Positions 25,107 through 34,117 are shown, counted from the first letter of the stretch. The stretch: 64,000 nucleotides of DNA from JAGVDM01 sp964642315 (GCA_964642315.1 CAZXOG010000002.1:124001-188000), one strand, 5' to 3'. A program made the numbers and translations. Notes: generated by a model not told the origin, from the sequence alone.

Positions 25107-26183
25107 TCAGAATCCCCGCCGCCACTTCCGCAGAGTTTCGATGCCTCGCGTGAACGCGTACATGGGAGAGAGCGGCAGGTCGCGGCAGTGGACAAGCGGC
25201 AGCAACGTTCCACCAAATCCCTGCTTGAAAAGCGTGACCCCGGCGAACGGGTGTTTCTTCACTCCTTCCGGGGCAATTCCCCAGAAACTGTACGTGTGGT
25301 CGCCGCGCCGCAGCGCGTCGCGGATTGCTGTCCACTGCAGGAGGTAGCTTGCCGGGATCTTGGAGAACCGGTGCGTGCTCGCGCCGTGGTGGTAGCTCGT
25401 CTCGCCTCCGACGTGCATGTGAATGGATGCCGCAACAACTTCTCCTTGGTAACGGGCGAGGTACAGCGTGCATTCGCCCCGGGGTGCGAAGTGTTCCACC
25501 TGCGCGCGAAAGAACGCGTTCGTATACGGCGTGAAGCCGTGCCTCCGCCGCGTTTCCTCATGGAGCGTGAGGAATGCGGGAAGATCGTGGAGCGGTTCTG
25601 GTGACGCGCTCACCGTCACGCCTTCCTTCTCGGCGCGGCGGATCAGGTTTCGTGTCGTCTTCCGCATGGCCATGAGGAGTTCCTCCTCGGATTTCCGGGC
25701 GCCGGTTCCTCCCGTGCTCAGTGATCCCTGCGAAATCCACGCGTCATGCTCCGTGAGCGGCAGGTACCAGATGTGTTCCGCAAGCAGGTGGAGCGGCGAC
25801 GGGACGCTGCCTGCGATTGTTTCGTAGGCTGCCGCGAGGAGGGAGTGCTGCGGCCAGAAGGGACTCAGGCGGGCAAAGGCGCAGCCGCGTGCGATGGCTG
25901 AATCCTTGAGAGTTGCGATAAGAGGATCGATTCCTACGCGTTCATCCTTCACAAGGGGGCCGTAGGGGATCGCCACGTGCTTGCCGCGCCTAGCGGGGAT
26001 GACGATCGCCTGGCAGATTGCCAGGATCTCGGATCCTTCGCGCATTTGCAGCCGGATCGGCTCCTGACCGATTGCCCGGTGCACTTCGCCCATGGTCCAG
26101 CTCTGCAGGAACGGGGAGAATCGTCCAGCGCGGAGGAAAGCATCCCACTCTCCGGGATCGGTAGCGTTCTCGACGGTGATCAC
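25107..26183 (-). CDS. FemAB/FemX-like peptidyltransferase (GNAT fold)
   Basis: 358 residues with two GNAT-like halves. FLQSWTMGEVHRAIGQEP, AIPYGPLVKDE and RNLIRRAEKEGVTV are characteristic of FemABX enzymes. So are EETRRRHGFTPYTNAFFRAQ and the C-terminal YHHGASTHRFSKIPASYLLQW..GIAPEG. FemABX enzymes use aminoacyl-tRNA to build peptidoglycan cross-bridges. GTG start chosen because it lies only five bases downstream of the aminotransferase stop; longer starts would overlap that gene. It is the last gene of the murF-DegT-FemAB operon, which supports a wall role. Confidence 0.85.
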   Translation of the reverse strand: MITVENATDPGEWDAFLRAGRFSPFLQSWTMGEVHRAIGQEPIRLQMREGSEILAICQAIVIPARRGKHVAIPYGPLVKDERVGIDPLIATLKDSAIARGCAFARLSPFWPQHSLLAAAYETIAGSVPSPLHLLAEHIWYLPLTEHDAWISQGSLSTGGTGARKSEEELLMAMRKTTRNLIRRAEKEGVTVSASPEPLHDLPAFLTLHEETRRRHGFTPYTNAFFRAQVEHFAPRGECTLYLARYQGEVVAASIHMHVGGETSYHHGASTHRFSKIPASYLLQWTAIRDALRRGDHTYSFWGIAPEGVKKHPFAGVTLFKQGFGGTLLPLVHCRDLPLSPMYAFTRGIETLRKWRRGF

Positions 26184-26187
26184 ACGC

Positions 26188-27423
26188 TCAAGTATGCAGG
26201 ATTCCCCGGAGGGTTTCGAGCACTTGTTCCGCTTGATGCGGCGTGGTTGTCGGATGCGTGGGGAGACTGAGGATTTCCCGTGCGACCTGTTCGGCATCCG
26301 GACAGGTTCCCGGTGTGTATCCGGCGGCGCGTTGGTCGACGCTGCGGGGGTTCACCACCGCTCCGCACCAGCCGTCATCGAGGTAGATCTCGTGCTTCTT
26401 CATACGTGCACGCACATGATCCGCGGTGCGAACGTAGAGCGGGAACTTCTGGGGGGCAGGGGATGTAAAGATGCCCCGTGGGACTTCCCAGTGCAGCTCG
26501 CGCGCGGTTTCCGCGTACATACGTGCAATGCTGCGCCGGTGCTCATTGAGCTGTGCGAGTGCATGGAGCTGGCCGAGCGCGAGAGCAGCGCAGGCGTTGG
26601 GCAGTTTGTGGGGGGCATCGGCCATTCTGCCGCTGTATTCCTTGCGGGTGAGCACCGGGGGCAGGAGACCCGCGAGCCGCAATGCGTGGAGGTACAGTTT
26701 TCCGAGGTGCAACGGCCACAGCATTTTGGCCGCTGTGTATCGCAGGGGATACCCGATGGCATTGAGGATCGTCCACAGGTTTCTGTGCGGTGCGCGTTCC
26801 TCTATTTCCCGGAGCTTCTGCGCGACGAACGCATGGTGCGTGAGTACGGCACCGCCGCTCACGCCGGAAATCGCTTTGTCTCTGCCGAAACTCAGAAGCA
26901 TCGCATCGGCATGGGTGCCGATGCGATCATCCATCGTGTCGGGGATGACGTGGGCGCAATCCTCGATGAGGGCGATATCCGATTCGTCGCAGATGATCCG
27001 GAGCGCACTCGTATCTGCGGGGATGCCGAACGTATGCTGACAGATCACGGCGCGGGTGCGTCGGGTCCGCGCCGCACGGACTTTCGCCGGGTCGATGGTG
27101 AGCGTTCGTGGATTCACGTCGACGTACACCGGTGTGCCGCCGGCTGCGAGGATGGCGTTCGGCACCACCGCGCAGGTGAATCCCTGAAGAATGATTTCGT
27201 CCCCCGGTTCAATCTTGAGTGCTGTGAGCAGCGCGAAGAGACCGCTCCGTCCGCTGTCGAAAAGTGCCACCTCCCGCCGGAAATGCTGGCGCAGCGTCCG
27301 GCGGAGTTCCTCCCGTTCCGGACCGTCCCGCCACTTCCACGGTTCGCACTGGAGTATGCCTGCCTGCAGGACTTGCGAACGTAGAGCGAGCGGGCCGAAG
27401 GTATGATGGATTGGCGCCGGCAC
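26188..27423 (-). CDS. DegT/DnrJ/EryC1-type PLP aminotransferase
   Basis: 411 residues, fold type I. The Schiff-base lysine is in SFGRDKAISGVSGG, preceded by IEDCAHVIPD (cofactor aspartate) and GDEIILQGFTCAVVPNAILA. The family makes amino sugars from nucleotide-keto sugars. It could supply an amino sugar to a glycan, or act on a wall precursor given its place between murF and a FemAB gene. Starts with GTG seven bases after the murF stop. The C-terminal half is somewhat divergent from sugar aminotransferases. Confidence 0.85.
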   Translation of the reverse strand: MPAPIHHTFGPLALRSQVLQAGILQCEPWKWRDGPEREELRRTLRQHFRREVALFDSGRSGLFALLTALKIEPGDEIILQGFTCAVVPNAILAAGGTPVYVDVNPRTLTIDPAKVRAARTRRTRAVICQHTFGIPADTSALRIICDESDIALIEDCAHVIPDTMDDRIGTHADAMLLSFGRDKAISGVSGGAVLTHHAFVAQKLREIEERAPHRNLWTILNAIGYPLRYTAAKMLWPLHLGKLYLHALRLAGLLPPVLTRKEYSGRMADAPHKLPNACAALALGQLHALAQLNEHRRSIARMYAETARELHWEVPRGIFTSPAPQKFPLYVRTADHVRARMKKHEIYLDDGWCGAVVNPRSVDQRAAGYTPGTCPDAEQVAREILSLPTHPTTTPHQAEQVLETLRGILHT

Positions 27424-27429
27424 AGTGGA

Positions 27430-28965
27430 TTATTGGGGGAGGAGCATGGTGAGCGTTCGTTCGTTCATGCGGCCGACGCAGACGAGCAGAGTCCCTTCCG
27501 TCACCGGCTGCGTGCGTTCTCCCAGTACTTCGACCGGCTTGCCGAACCCTCGGCTGAATGCGCGTGCCCCCGGTTGCGATGCGAAGACGACGCGGTGGAA
27601 CACCTGCGCGGCGAACGCGCCGAGTTTCGTGTGGATCTTATCCTGGCTTTCCCCGAGTTCAATAAGGCCGTTCATGAGGAGTACCTTTTGCGATGCAGGC
27701 TGACTCCTTGCCCACGTGATTGCCGCCTCCACGCTTGCGGGGCTCGCGTTGTGGGTATCATCGAGGAGCTGCACGCCGCGTTCCTGGCGAAGGGCGAACG
27801 TGTGGGCGGGCGGCACGAAAGTGCGCATTCGTGCAGCAATATCCTTGAGCTGCATGCCGCAGTGCTGAGCAACAGCTATGGCGAGCAGGGCGTTCGTCAC
27901 GTTGTGCGTGCCGCGCAGCGGCACCTCGAAGACAGATTCACCCATGCGGAAGCGCAGGCCGATGGGTATTTCCTCGATTTCGAAGGCCTCGATATCTGTG
28001 TTCCCGCCCGTGCCTACGGTCGTTACCGGGCAGCGTGCCCTGCCCTTCAGTTGCCCGCACAGTTCGTTATCGGCGTTCAGGAACACCCGGCCGTTCTCCG
28101 GAATCGCTGCCGGCAGTTCCCCCTTTGCGCTGCAGAGTGCCTGTTGTGATCCGAAGAGGGCGATGTGCTGCTTCCCGATGCTCGTCACGATGCCGATCGT
28201 CGGACGCATCACGCTGCAGAGGAGGGCGATTTCGCCGCGGCGATATGCGCCCATTTCGACAATGATGATCGACGGGGGTTCTCTCTGGCCGCGCACGGCG
28301 GATGCGAACCAGTTCGCGACGCCGATTTCGGTATTCACGTGCGCGGGCGTGGTGAGGGGGTGACGGTTGGCGAGCAGGTGCGCGAGGAGTTCTTTTGTCG
28401 TCGTCTTCCCCGCGCTCCCCGTGATGCCGATCACGATGGCGCCCTCGGGGAGTGCCGCCCGAAGCGCCGTGGCACGCTGGAGGATGCGCCGTTTGAGCCA
28501 CCAATCGAGCGGCCGGAGCGTGAGCCATGCGCAGAGCAGCAGGAACGGTTGCCCGAGTACGAGAAATGGAAGCATGAGCGGCGACGAAGCCGCGAGGAGC
28601 GTCACGAGGGCCGTGTACAGGAAGGCTGTGATGGTGAGCAGTGCTGCTTTCGCGGTCCACACAGGCATCGGTTGCCTGCGGAGGATGACTTGCAGGACTG
28701 TGAGCAGCGCGAGGATAGAGAGCGCGCCGAGCGCAGCGAGCGATTCATCAGCCAGCCCCGCGATGCCGATGATCGCGAACGGCGCGAGAGCAGCTGGGCG
28801 CGCGATGCCGAAGAGTTGCCGCAGAGCACCTTCCGCTCGCAGATGTTCGCGCAGACGGTCTGTGCGCCATTCTTTCACCTGCCATAGCCGTGCTGCTGTG
28901 AGCAGCGGGGAAAGGCTCCCGACGAGCGCGAGGCCGATGAGGAGCGCGGGGTGAGCGATGCGCAT
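27430..28965 (-). CDS. murF: MurF ligase with N-terminal membrane domain
   Basis: UDP-MurNAc-tripeptide--D-Ala-D-Ala ligase (511 residues). The first 170 or so residues are not part of standard MurF: they form four to five hydrophobic helices (LLIGLALVGSLSPLLTAARL, then AIIGIAGLADESLAALGALSI and others). The Mur core follows, with GITGSAGKTTTKELLAHLL, VEMGAYRRGEI, GTHNVTNALLAIAV and DDTHNASPASVEAAI. Tethering the ligase to the membrane would place it near MraY. TAATCT directly abuts the ATG, so the exact start is uncertain. First gene of a three-gene wall operon. Confidence 0.9.
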   Translation of the reverse strand: MRIAHPALLIGLALVGSLSPLLTAARLWQVKEWRTDRLREHLRAEGALRQLFGIARPAALAPFAIIGIAGLADESLAALGALSILALLTVLQVILRRQPMPVWTAKAALLTITAFLYTALVTLLAASSPLMLPFLVLGQPFLLLCAWLTLRPLDWWLKRRILQRATALRAALPEGAIVIGITGSAGKTTTKELLAHLLANRHPLTTPAHVNTEIGVANWFASAVRGQREPPSIIIVEMGAYRRGEIALLCSVMRPTIGIVTSIGKQHIALFGSQQALCSAKGELPAAIPENGRVFLNADNELCGQLKGRARCPVTTVGTGGNTDIEAFEIEEIPIGLRFRMGESVFEVPLRGTHNVTNALLAIAVAQHCGMQLKDIAARMRTFVPPAHTFALRQERGVQLLDDTHNASPASVEAAITWARSQPASQKVLLMNGLIELGESQDKIHTKLGAFAAQVFHRVVFASQPGARAFSRGFGKPVEVLGERTQPVTEGTLLVCVGRMNERTLTMLLPQ

Positions 28966-29077
28966 AGATTAGCGCGATTCCACGCATTCTCCCATTGCTC
29001 TTCCGCGCCGCTTCTCGTCTAGACGTTGACATGGTTCCCGGTGCAGGCGAACACTGGCGTTATTCCCCAATTCCTCC

Positions 29078-29614
29078 ATGATTTTCTCCCCACTTCCGGG
29101 TACGCCGGTTATCACGCAGGGGTTCGGGCAGAATAAGGAAATCTACCAGCAGTACGGCTACCTGGGGCACAACGGTTTCGATTTCGGAGTGCCGGAAGGT
29201 ACGCTCATCTTCGCACCCCACGACGGCGTTGCCACTGTGAAGGATGACGGCGCGGTGAACTACGGTAAGTATGTCGTCATCGATGGCCCGACGCGGCGCA
29301 GCCTGCTCGCGCACTGCTCACAGATTCTCGTGAAGAACGGCCAGTCCGTTGCGCAGGGCGATCCCATTGCGCGCAGCGGCAGGACGGGGAACTGCACTGC
29401 CGCGCATCTTCACTGGACGTTCAAGCTGCTCAAGAACGGCACAGTGCTCAACAAGAGCAACGGCTACGATGGCGCGATGGACTGCTCCGAAGTCACGCGG
29501 CTCTGGCAGCAGCAGAACCTGCACAATCATGCGCAGTTCACGGACGCCGCAAAGCCGTACCTCTCCCTCACGTTCGCGCCGAACCAGGTCATCAAGAACA
29601 CGACCGGTGCCTGA
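29078..29614 (+). CDS. M23-family metallopeptidase without signal peptide
   Basis: 178 residues. LytM-type zinc site: GHNGFDFG (H and D), then LLAHCSQI and HLHW. M23 enzymes cleave peptide bonds in peptidoglycan stems or bridges. Normal wall hydrolases are exported, but the protein starts directly with the fold (FSPLPGTPVITQGFGQN) and has no leader or membrane anchor. It either leaves by lysis or a dedicated secretion route, or the start is mis-set; no upstream in-frame extension is available. A TTGACA lies near 29027. Confidence 0.85.
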   Translation: MIFSPLPGTPVITQGFGQNKEIYQQYGYLGHNGFDFGVPEGTLIFAPHDGVATVKDDGAVNYGKYVVIDGPTRRSLLAHCSQILVKNGQSVAQGDPIARSGRTGNCTAAHLHWTFKLLKNGTVLNKSNGYDGAMDCSEVTRLWQQQNLHNHAQFTDAAKPYLSLTFAPNQVIKNTTGA

Positions 29615-29692
29615 TTTGCCGTATCATGCGTTGCGAGCAATGAGGATCCGTTACAATCCGCATGTCCCCTGGTGAGGTTCCTGTTTGCCCTG

Positions 29693-29721
29693 TTGAGCGG
29701 AACGTGTTTTTCTGCTATACT
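29693..29721 (+). promoter_or_regulatory. Sigma70-like promoter
   Basis: TTGAGC (29693-29698), 17-base spacer, TATACT (29716-29721). Predicted start near 29728, giving a leader of about 19 bases before the ATG at 29747. Confidence 0.8.
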
Positions 29722-29746
29722 AAAGCCAATATTCACACCTACACCC

Positions 29747-30001
29747 ATGCGCTCCCTGCACACTCAGGTTTCCCAGGAGACATCGCTCACCGTCCTCTGC
29801 GCCGTGTTGCTCACGAGCGCGTTCGTCGTCGTGCTGCCGGTACTCTCGGCTCTGCGCGCCGCTCCGGCGTACTACTACGATCTCGTGTCCCAGGCGGATA
29901 CAGCGGATACAGATGGCGACGGTATCCCCGATATTCGCGATGCGACTCCCAGCGTCGCGCGGGTGCATGCCGCAGCCCCGGCGCGCAAGGGAACGCGGTA
30001 A
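29747..30001 (+). CDS. Small membrane-anchored protein with calcium-binding-like motif
   Basis: 84 residues. One hydrophobic segment (SLTVLCAVLLTSAFVVVLPVL) is followed by an exposed part containing DTADTDGDGIPDIRDATP, a single thrombospondin type 3/EF-like loop as seen in the SLH protein at 14282-15562. It ends in a basic, proline/alanine-rich tail. I chose the ATG at 29747 because the promoter at 29693-29721 excludes earlier starts. Role unknown; convergent with the hydrolase gene. Confidence 0.7.
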   Translation: MRSLHTQVSQETSLTVLCAVLLTSAFVVVLPVLSALRAAPAYYYDLVSQADTADTDGDGIPDIRDATPSVARVHAAAPARKGTR

Positions 30002-30742
30002 TTATTCCCTGATCCCGAGCGTTCGGCGGATTGTCGCTGCGATTTCCGTTGCGCGATCCCGATGAACGCCATGCCGTGTGTTTGCGAAGGCGTGCAGCGT
30101 GCTGCCGGGAATGCGTTTCCGCATGATCTGTCCATCTGCAAGGGGAGTCATGCGATCATTTTCGCCCCAGAAGATCGTCGTCGGAATGCGGATGCGGTGG
30201 AGCAGAGGACGAAGGTCCTCCTGCGAGACCAGGAGAAGTGTGCGGCGCATGTTCTTCGATGCACGTTCGTAGTCGTGCACGCGCATGATCTTGTAGAGCC
30301 ATTTCTTCCCGATTGCCTGGAGAGATCGCAGGCCGGGAAGGATGAGGAGGGTTTTCCCGATTTTCGCGAGGACGAAACCAACCGTCCGGCGCACGGAATG
30401 TGTTCTGCTGATGCCTGCTGCCGCGCAGAGGAACAGATGGCTCGGTGCCGGAGCGGTGCATGATCCTGATGCCCACCGCGATGCGAGTTTGATGGCGATG
30501 CGTCCCCCGTGCGAATGGCCCAGGAGCGCGTACGGTCCCCGCACGGTTTCACGGATGAACGATTCTGCCCAATTGGCGTAATCGTCGACAGTCCATGGTT
30601 CCGGCGGTTCCGGAGCACTGCCAAAACCCGGGAGATCCGGTGCGATGATGTGAATGCCCGACCCTTTCAGCTCCTCCCGGAGCTCGGTGAATGAATCTTT
30701 CGACCCGCCCCATCCGTGCAAACAGACGAGCGTTTTCGTCAT
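30002..30742 (-). CDS. Alpha/beta hydrolase
   Basis: 246 residues. The N-terminal strand-turn LVCLHGWGGSKDSF provides the oxyanion hole. The nucleophile elbow is GHSHGG. The catalytic acid is in WGENDRMTP and the histidine in NTRHGVHRDR. Substrate cannot be told; esterase, lipase and C-C hydrolase activities are all possible. Start at ATG 30742, nine bases after TATACT; earlier starts would overlap that hexamer. Divergent from the AMMECR1/toroid gene with a 19-base gap. Confidence 0.85.
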   Translation of the reverse strand: MTKTLVCLHGWGGSKDSFTELREELKGSGIHIIAPDLPGFGSAPEPPEPWTVDDYANWAESFIRETVRGPYALLGHSHGGRIAIKLASRWASGSCTAPAPSHLFLCAAAGISRTHSVRRTVGFVLAKIGKTLLILPGLRSLQAIGKKWLYKIMRVHDYERASKNMRRTLLLVSQEDLRPLLHRIRIPTTIFWGENDRMTPLADGQIMRKRIPGSTLHAFANTRHGVHRDRATEIAATIRRTLGIRE

Positions 30743-30761
30743 GTGGCGGCGAGTATAGACC

Positions 30762-32618
30762 ATGTTTCTCCGGTGTCTGCACGTTTTTTTCGACACTCTG
30801 GTGCGCTACGATTACTTCCCGGTGATTCCACGGCGCATCCTTCTTGTTGGTCTCGGCGGTTTGGCGGTTATCCTCCTGGTCAGGCAGGTGCCATTTTCTC
30901 GTTTCGCAACGCCTGCCGGAGAGGTGATCGTCACGGAACCCGTGGAGACGAGTTTCTCGTTCTCCGCGGAGCAGTACCGCGCGATGGCGGAGCGGTCATA
31001 TTCTGCGCTCGATGCGGTGTTCTCGCCGGGTGACACAGAAGAGCAGCAGAGCATTTCGTCTTCCGTCATGTACGACAAGCTCTACATGACCATCATCAGC
31101 GATCACCGCCTGCGATGTTGCATGAGCGGCGATCATCCACCTTCATCGAGCGGGGAGGGGGAACTTGGTGCGGATATCGATTCGAGCATCCGTAATTGCA
31201 CGGAAGACGAGCGGTACGGTGGCCCGCTGCGCAGAGAGGAGGCGGAAAGTGCGGAAATTGTTTTCACGTTCCTCGCGAACCGCCGTCCTGTTTCCCTCAA
31301 TCTCCGCGATCTCGCGAAGCAGGTGGAGCTCGGTATCCACGGTCTCGAACTTGTCCACGGAGACCGGCGGGCGTTCTTCAAGGAGTCGGTACCGATTAGC
31401 GAGAACTACACGCTCGAGCGCACGCTCGAGCGTCTCTGCAAGAAGATGGGGAAGGATCAGCGCTGCTATCGCGATCCAGAAGCGCAGCTCTTCGCGTACG
31501 ATGCGCTCGCGTTCCGCGCGCTGCGCGACGGGACGGTGATCCCTCTCTATCGGTACAACGTGTTGTTCCCGGCTGATGCGGTGGATTCCGCGTTCATCGA
31601 ACGGAGACTCCAATTTGCAGAGCAGTGGCTCCTCGGCATGGTCCGTACCGATGGGTTGCTGCAATACGAGTACTACCCGAGCAAGGATACCTACTCCAAG
31701 GACAACAATGATGTCCGGCAGCTTGCAACTGTGTGGGGCATGGTCGCGTTGAGCAACCATCTCCGGAGCGATCTCCTCAAGCCGGGGATCTACCAGTCAC
31801 TCATGCACTACTTTTCCCTGGCGGTGTGCGAGGGCGAATCGTGCTATATCCGCACCGGCAACGTGGGGAAAATCGCGTACAACGCGTTCCTCATCTTGGG
31901 CCTCACGGAACTCCCCGAAGATCCGGAGCTCTCGCGGTGGAGTAGCAGGCTCGCCCAGGCGATCCTTGATCAGCAGCAGCCGGACGGCTCCTACCGGACG
32001 CATTTTGATTCCGACGACAACGGGGGTATCGATTACTACCCCGGCGAATCCATGCTCGCTCTCATGCGTCTCTACGAGAAGACCGGGAATACCGCGTACC
32101 TCGATTCCGTGCGGAAGGCCTTCCCGTACTACCGCGAGTACTGGCGCGGGAACAAGAACACGGCGTTCGTTCCCTGGCATGCACAGACGGATCTCTTGCT
32201 CTATAAAGCAACGGAGGATCCTGAGGTTGCCGCGTTCGTGTTCGAAATGAGCGACTGGCTCATCGACACGCAGCAGATCGTCGAGAGCCCGTACCCGGAT
32301 CTCGTAGGGGCGTTCACCCGGGATCGTCCGCGGAATTCCACGTCGTCGTACCTCGAGGGCTTGAACGACGCGTACTCGCTCGCCGTGCTCGTCGGCGACG
32401 ACGCGCACGCCGCGAAGTACAAGCAGTCAATCCGTGCCGCCCTGCGATTCGATCTGCTCACGCAGTACGCGCCGGAAAACGCGTTCTATCTCGAACGTCC
32501 CGACCGGGCCGTTGGCGGTTTCCGCGCGGCACTCACATCGAACGAGCAGCGCATTGATTTCACGCAGCATGCCGTGATGGCGCTCATGAAGGCACTGAAG
32601 AACGGCGTGCTTGAGTAA
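30762..32618 (+). CDS. Membrane-anchored protein: AMMECR1-like domain joined to an alpha/alpha-toroid
   Basis: 618 residues. One N-terminal membrane anchor (RRILLVGLGGLAVILLV). Residues about 90-250 resemble AMMECR1 (VELGIHGLELVHGDRRAFFKESVP, ERLCKKMG). The C-terminal 350 residues look like an alpha/alpha toroid of the terpene-cyclase/six-hairpin type, with repeats such as QPDGSYRTHFDSDDNGGIDYYPGES, ALMRLYEKTGNTAYLDSVR and EGLNDAYSLAVLV. The combination suggests an extracytoplasmic enzyme or binding protein. Activity unknown. Its anchor and position do not link it to an operon. Confidence 0.7.
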   Translation: MFLRCLHVFFDTLVRYDYFPVIPRRILLVGLGGLAVILLVRQVPFSRFATPAGEVIVTEPVETSFSFSAEQYRAMAERSYSALDAVFSPGDTEEQQSISSSVMYDKLYMTIISDHRLRCCMSGDHPPSSSGEGELGADIDSSIRNCTEDERYGGPLRREEAESAEIVFTFLANRRPVSLNLRDLAKQVELGIHGLELVHGDRRAFFKESVPISENYTLERTLERLCKKMGKDQRCYRDPEAQLFAYDALAFRALRDGTVIPLYRYNVLFPADAVDSAFIERRLQFAEQWLLGMVRTDGLLQYEYYPSKDTYSKDNNDVRQLATVWGMVALSNHLRSDLLKPGIYQSLMHYFSLAVCEGESCYIRTGNVGKIAYNAFLILGLTELPEDPELSRWSSRLAQAILDQQQPDGSYRTHFDSDDNGGIDYYPGESMLALMRLYEKTGNTAYLDSVRKAFPYYREYWRGNKNTAFVPWHAQTDLLLYKATEDPEVAAFVFEMSDWLIDTQQIVESPYPDLVGAFTRDRPRNSTSSYLEGLNDAYSLAVLVGDDAHAAKYKQSIRAALRFDLLTQYAPENAFYLERPDRAVGGFRAALTSNEQRIDFTQHAVMALMKALKNGVLE

Positions 32619-32669
32619 AAGGGCATATTCTCTGGTTCTCGAAGCAGAGAACGCCGAGAATGCTTCACG

Positions 32670-33173
32670 ATGGGCGTTACGGTCCGCGAGTATCGGCAGA
32701 GCGATCGCGATGCACTCATACGCTGTGTCATTGGTTTGCAGGATTACCTTGCGCAGCTCGACCCGCTTGGGCGCATGCGAACGGCGGAGGAGTTCGATGC
32801 AATTACTTACGTGGATGCGACGCTTGAGAAGGTGCGGACCGGCAATGGTTTGCTCCTGCTTGCCGAGGGGCCGTCGGATGGCTCGATCGTTGGTTGCATT
32901 GTGGGAACCATCAATGATCCGGATCCCTGCGAGGCACTGGAATGCAGGCCGCTCGCAGCGCTGGAAGGCAAAATTCTCGAACTCTTCGTTGCGCCCGATG
33001 CCCGCGGGAAACATGTCGGTTCTGCGCTCATTGAGCGTATGGAAGACTTCTTCCGTTCCCGTGGGTGCTCTGCCGTATGGGTAGAGTGTTTTGCGCCGAA
33101 TTCCGTGGCGCACGCGTTCTACGGGGCGCGAGGGTATGCGGACCGGTCACACTGGATGCTCAAGACACTCTAG
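32670..33173 (+). CDS. GNAT-family N-acetyltransferase
   Basis: 167 residues. The acetyl-CoA binding motif is ILELFVAPDARGKHVGSALIE (motif A, with the RGxGxG-like RGKHVG), followed by the CSAVWVECFAPNSVAHAFYGARGY motif B region. Substrate unknown. The intergenic DNA just upstream (32635-32668) contains a short hairpin (GGTTCTC..GAGAAC). Convergent, by four bases of overlap, with the next gene. Confidence 0.85.
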   Translation: MGVTVREYRQSDRDALIRCVIGLQDYLAQLDPLGRMRTAEEFDAITYVDATLEKVRTGNGLLLLAEGPSDGSIVGCIVGTINDPDPCEALECRPLAALEGKILELFVAPDARGKHVGSALIERMEDFFRSRGCSAVWVECFAPNSVAHAFYGARGYADRSHWMLKTL

Positions 33174-33622
33174 AAGAGCGTGTGCAGGTACATGCTGTGC
33201 GGGAATACCACGATGTGCACCGTGAGCCAGATGACCGATGCGATGCGGGCGGGGACCACGAGCCAGGGGTACCGCTTGGCGATTATGTACCCGATCACGA
33301 GCATGAGGGGGTCGGAGAGGAGCCTGTTCGGCCAGAATTCCACTCCCTGGAACCACTCAGCGACGGCCTGGCCGGCGAGGCCAATTTCCAGATAGTGTTC
33401 GAATGCTTCCCAGATGTAGGCGAGGAAGAGCACTCCGGTAAGGTCGAAGTGCCAGGAGTGGCATTGGTGATCCCTCCCGAGCAACTTCTTCAGCACGTTG
33501 TGGTTGCGTTTCTTCACGGCACAGCCGACGGAGATGCCGCTCAAGACGTGCTCGATTGTCCACACGTCGAAGATCGCATGCGTCTTCACGCCCCAGAGGA
33601 CCGAGAGCAGAGCCTGCAGCAT
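33170..33622 (-). CDS. Small multi-pass membrane protein, unknown
   Basis: 150 residues with about four hydrophobic segments. Conserved-looking polar residues sit in or near the membrane: FDVWTIEHVLSG, RDHQCHSWHFD, YIWEAFEHYLE, WFQGVEFWPNRLLSDPLM. The histidine/glutamate pattern suggests an enzyme or metal site but I do not recognise the family. I chose the second ATG (33622): TACAAT at 33630-33635 overlaps the first ATG and predicts transcription from the base before the second. Confidence 0.7.
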   Translation of the reverse strand: MLQALLSVLWGVKTHAIFDVWTIEHVLSGISVGCAVKKRNHNVLKKLLGRDHQCHSWHFDLTGVLFLAYIWEAFEHYLEIGLAGQAVAEWFQGVEFWPNRLLSDPLMLVIGYIIAKRYPWLVVPARIASVIWLTVHIVVFPHSMYLHTLF

Positions 33623-33658
33623 GGCGCCCATTGTAGCAGCTCACGTTCGCAAGGCCCC

Positions 33659-33850
33659 TCACGGGATGTCATTGCCCCCGTTGATGCCCCGGCAGTCATT
33701 GAAGAAGCAGTCCCATTCCGGATAGGTGATAGCATCCCAGCGCATCGGGTGACCGAGGGTGCGGAAGTACTCATGCCAATAGAGCACGGCCAGCGCATTG
33801 ATGAGCACTGTTGCCGCAATGCAGAGAATGAGGACGACGTTCAGCTTCAT
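33659..33850 (-). CDS. Small membrane-anchored protein, unknown
   Basis: 63 residues: one N-terminal hydrophobic helix (VVLILCIAATVLINALAVLYW) and an exposed tail with two cysteines (DCFFNDCRG). TAATTT lies exactly six bases before the ATG, the leaderless geometry seen across the window, which supports it as a real gene despite its size. Confidence 0.6.
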   Translation of the reverse strand: MKLNVVLILCIAATVLINALAVLYWHEYFRTLGHPMRWDAITYPEWDCFFNDCRGINGGNDIP

Positions 33851-33859
33851 AGTGCAAAA

Positions 33860-34117
33860 TTACTCATGCTCAACTCCCACCGATGCAGCCTGCGTTGGCG
33901 AAATAATCACCGTGCCCTGGTACTTTGAACACGTGAAGGAGAGGCCATGGCGCTCATCGTTGCTCCTCACCGTGATCACGTCGCCGGGCTCGAGCACCAG
34001 TGTGCCAACCTGCATTCTGCCGGTCATGTGTTCCAACTTAATGCGCTCTGCAATGGTGTAGCTCTGCCCTGGCCGGGCGATTGCGGAGAGTTGTTGCTTT
34101 TCGGCAGGGGATTCCAT
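33860..34117 (-). CDS. Small hypothetical protein
   Basis: 85 residues, soluble, beta-rich (MQVGTLVLEPGDVITVRSND, KYQGTVIISP). It could be a small cupin- or SH3-like fold, but nothing diagnostic is visible. No clear promoter hexamer or Shine-Dalgarno sits next to the start. It lies ten bases upstream of the small membrane protein and might be co-transcribed with it. Confidence 0.45.
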   Translation of the reverse strand: MESPAEKQQLSAIARPGQSYTIAERIKLEHMTGRMQVGTLVLEPGDVITVRSNDERHGLSFTCSKYQGTVIISPTQAASVGVEHE

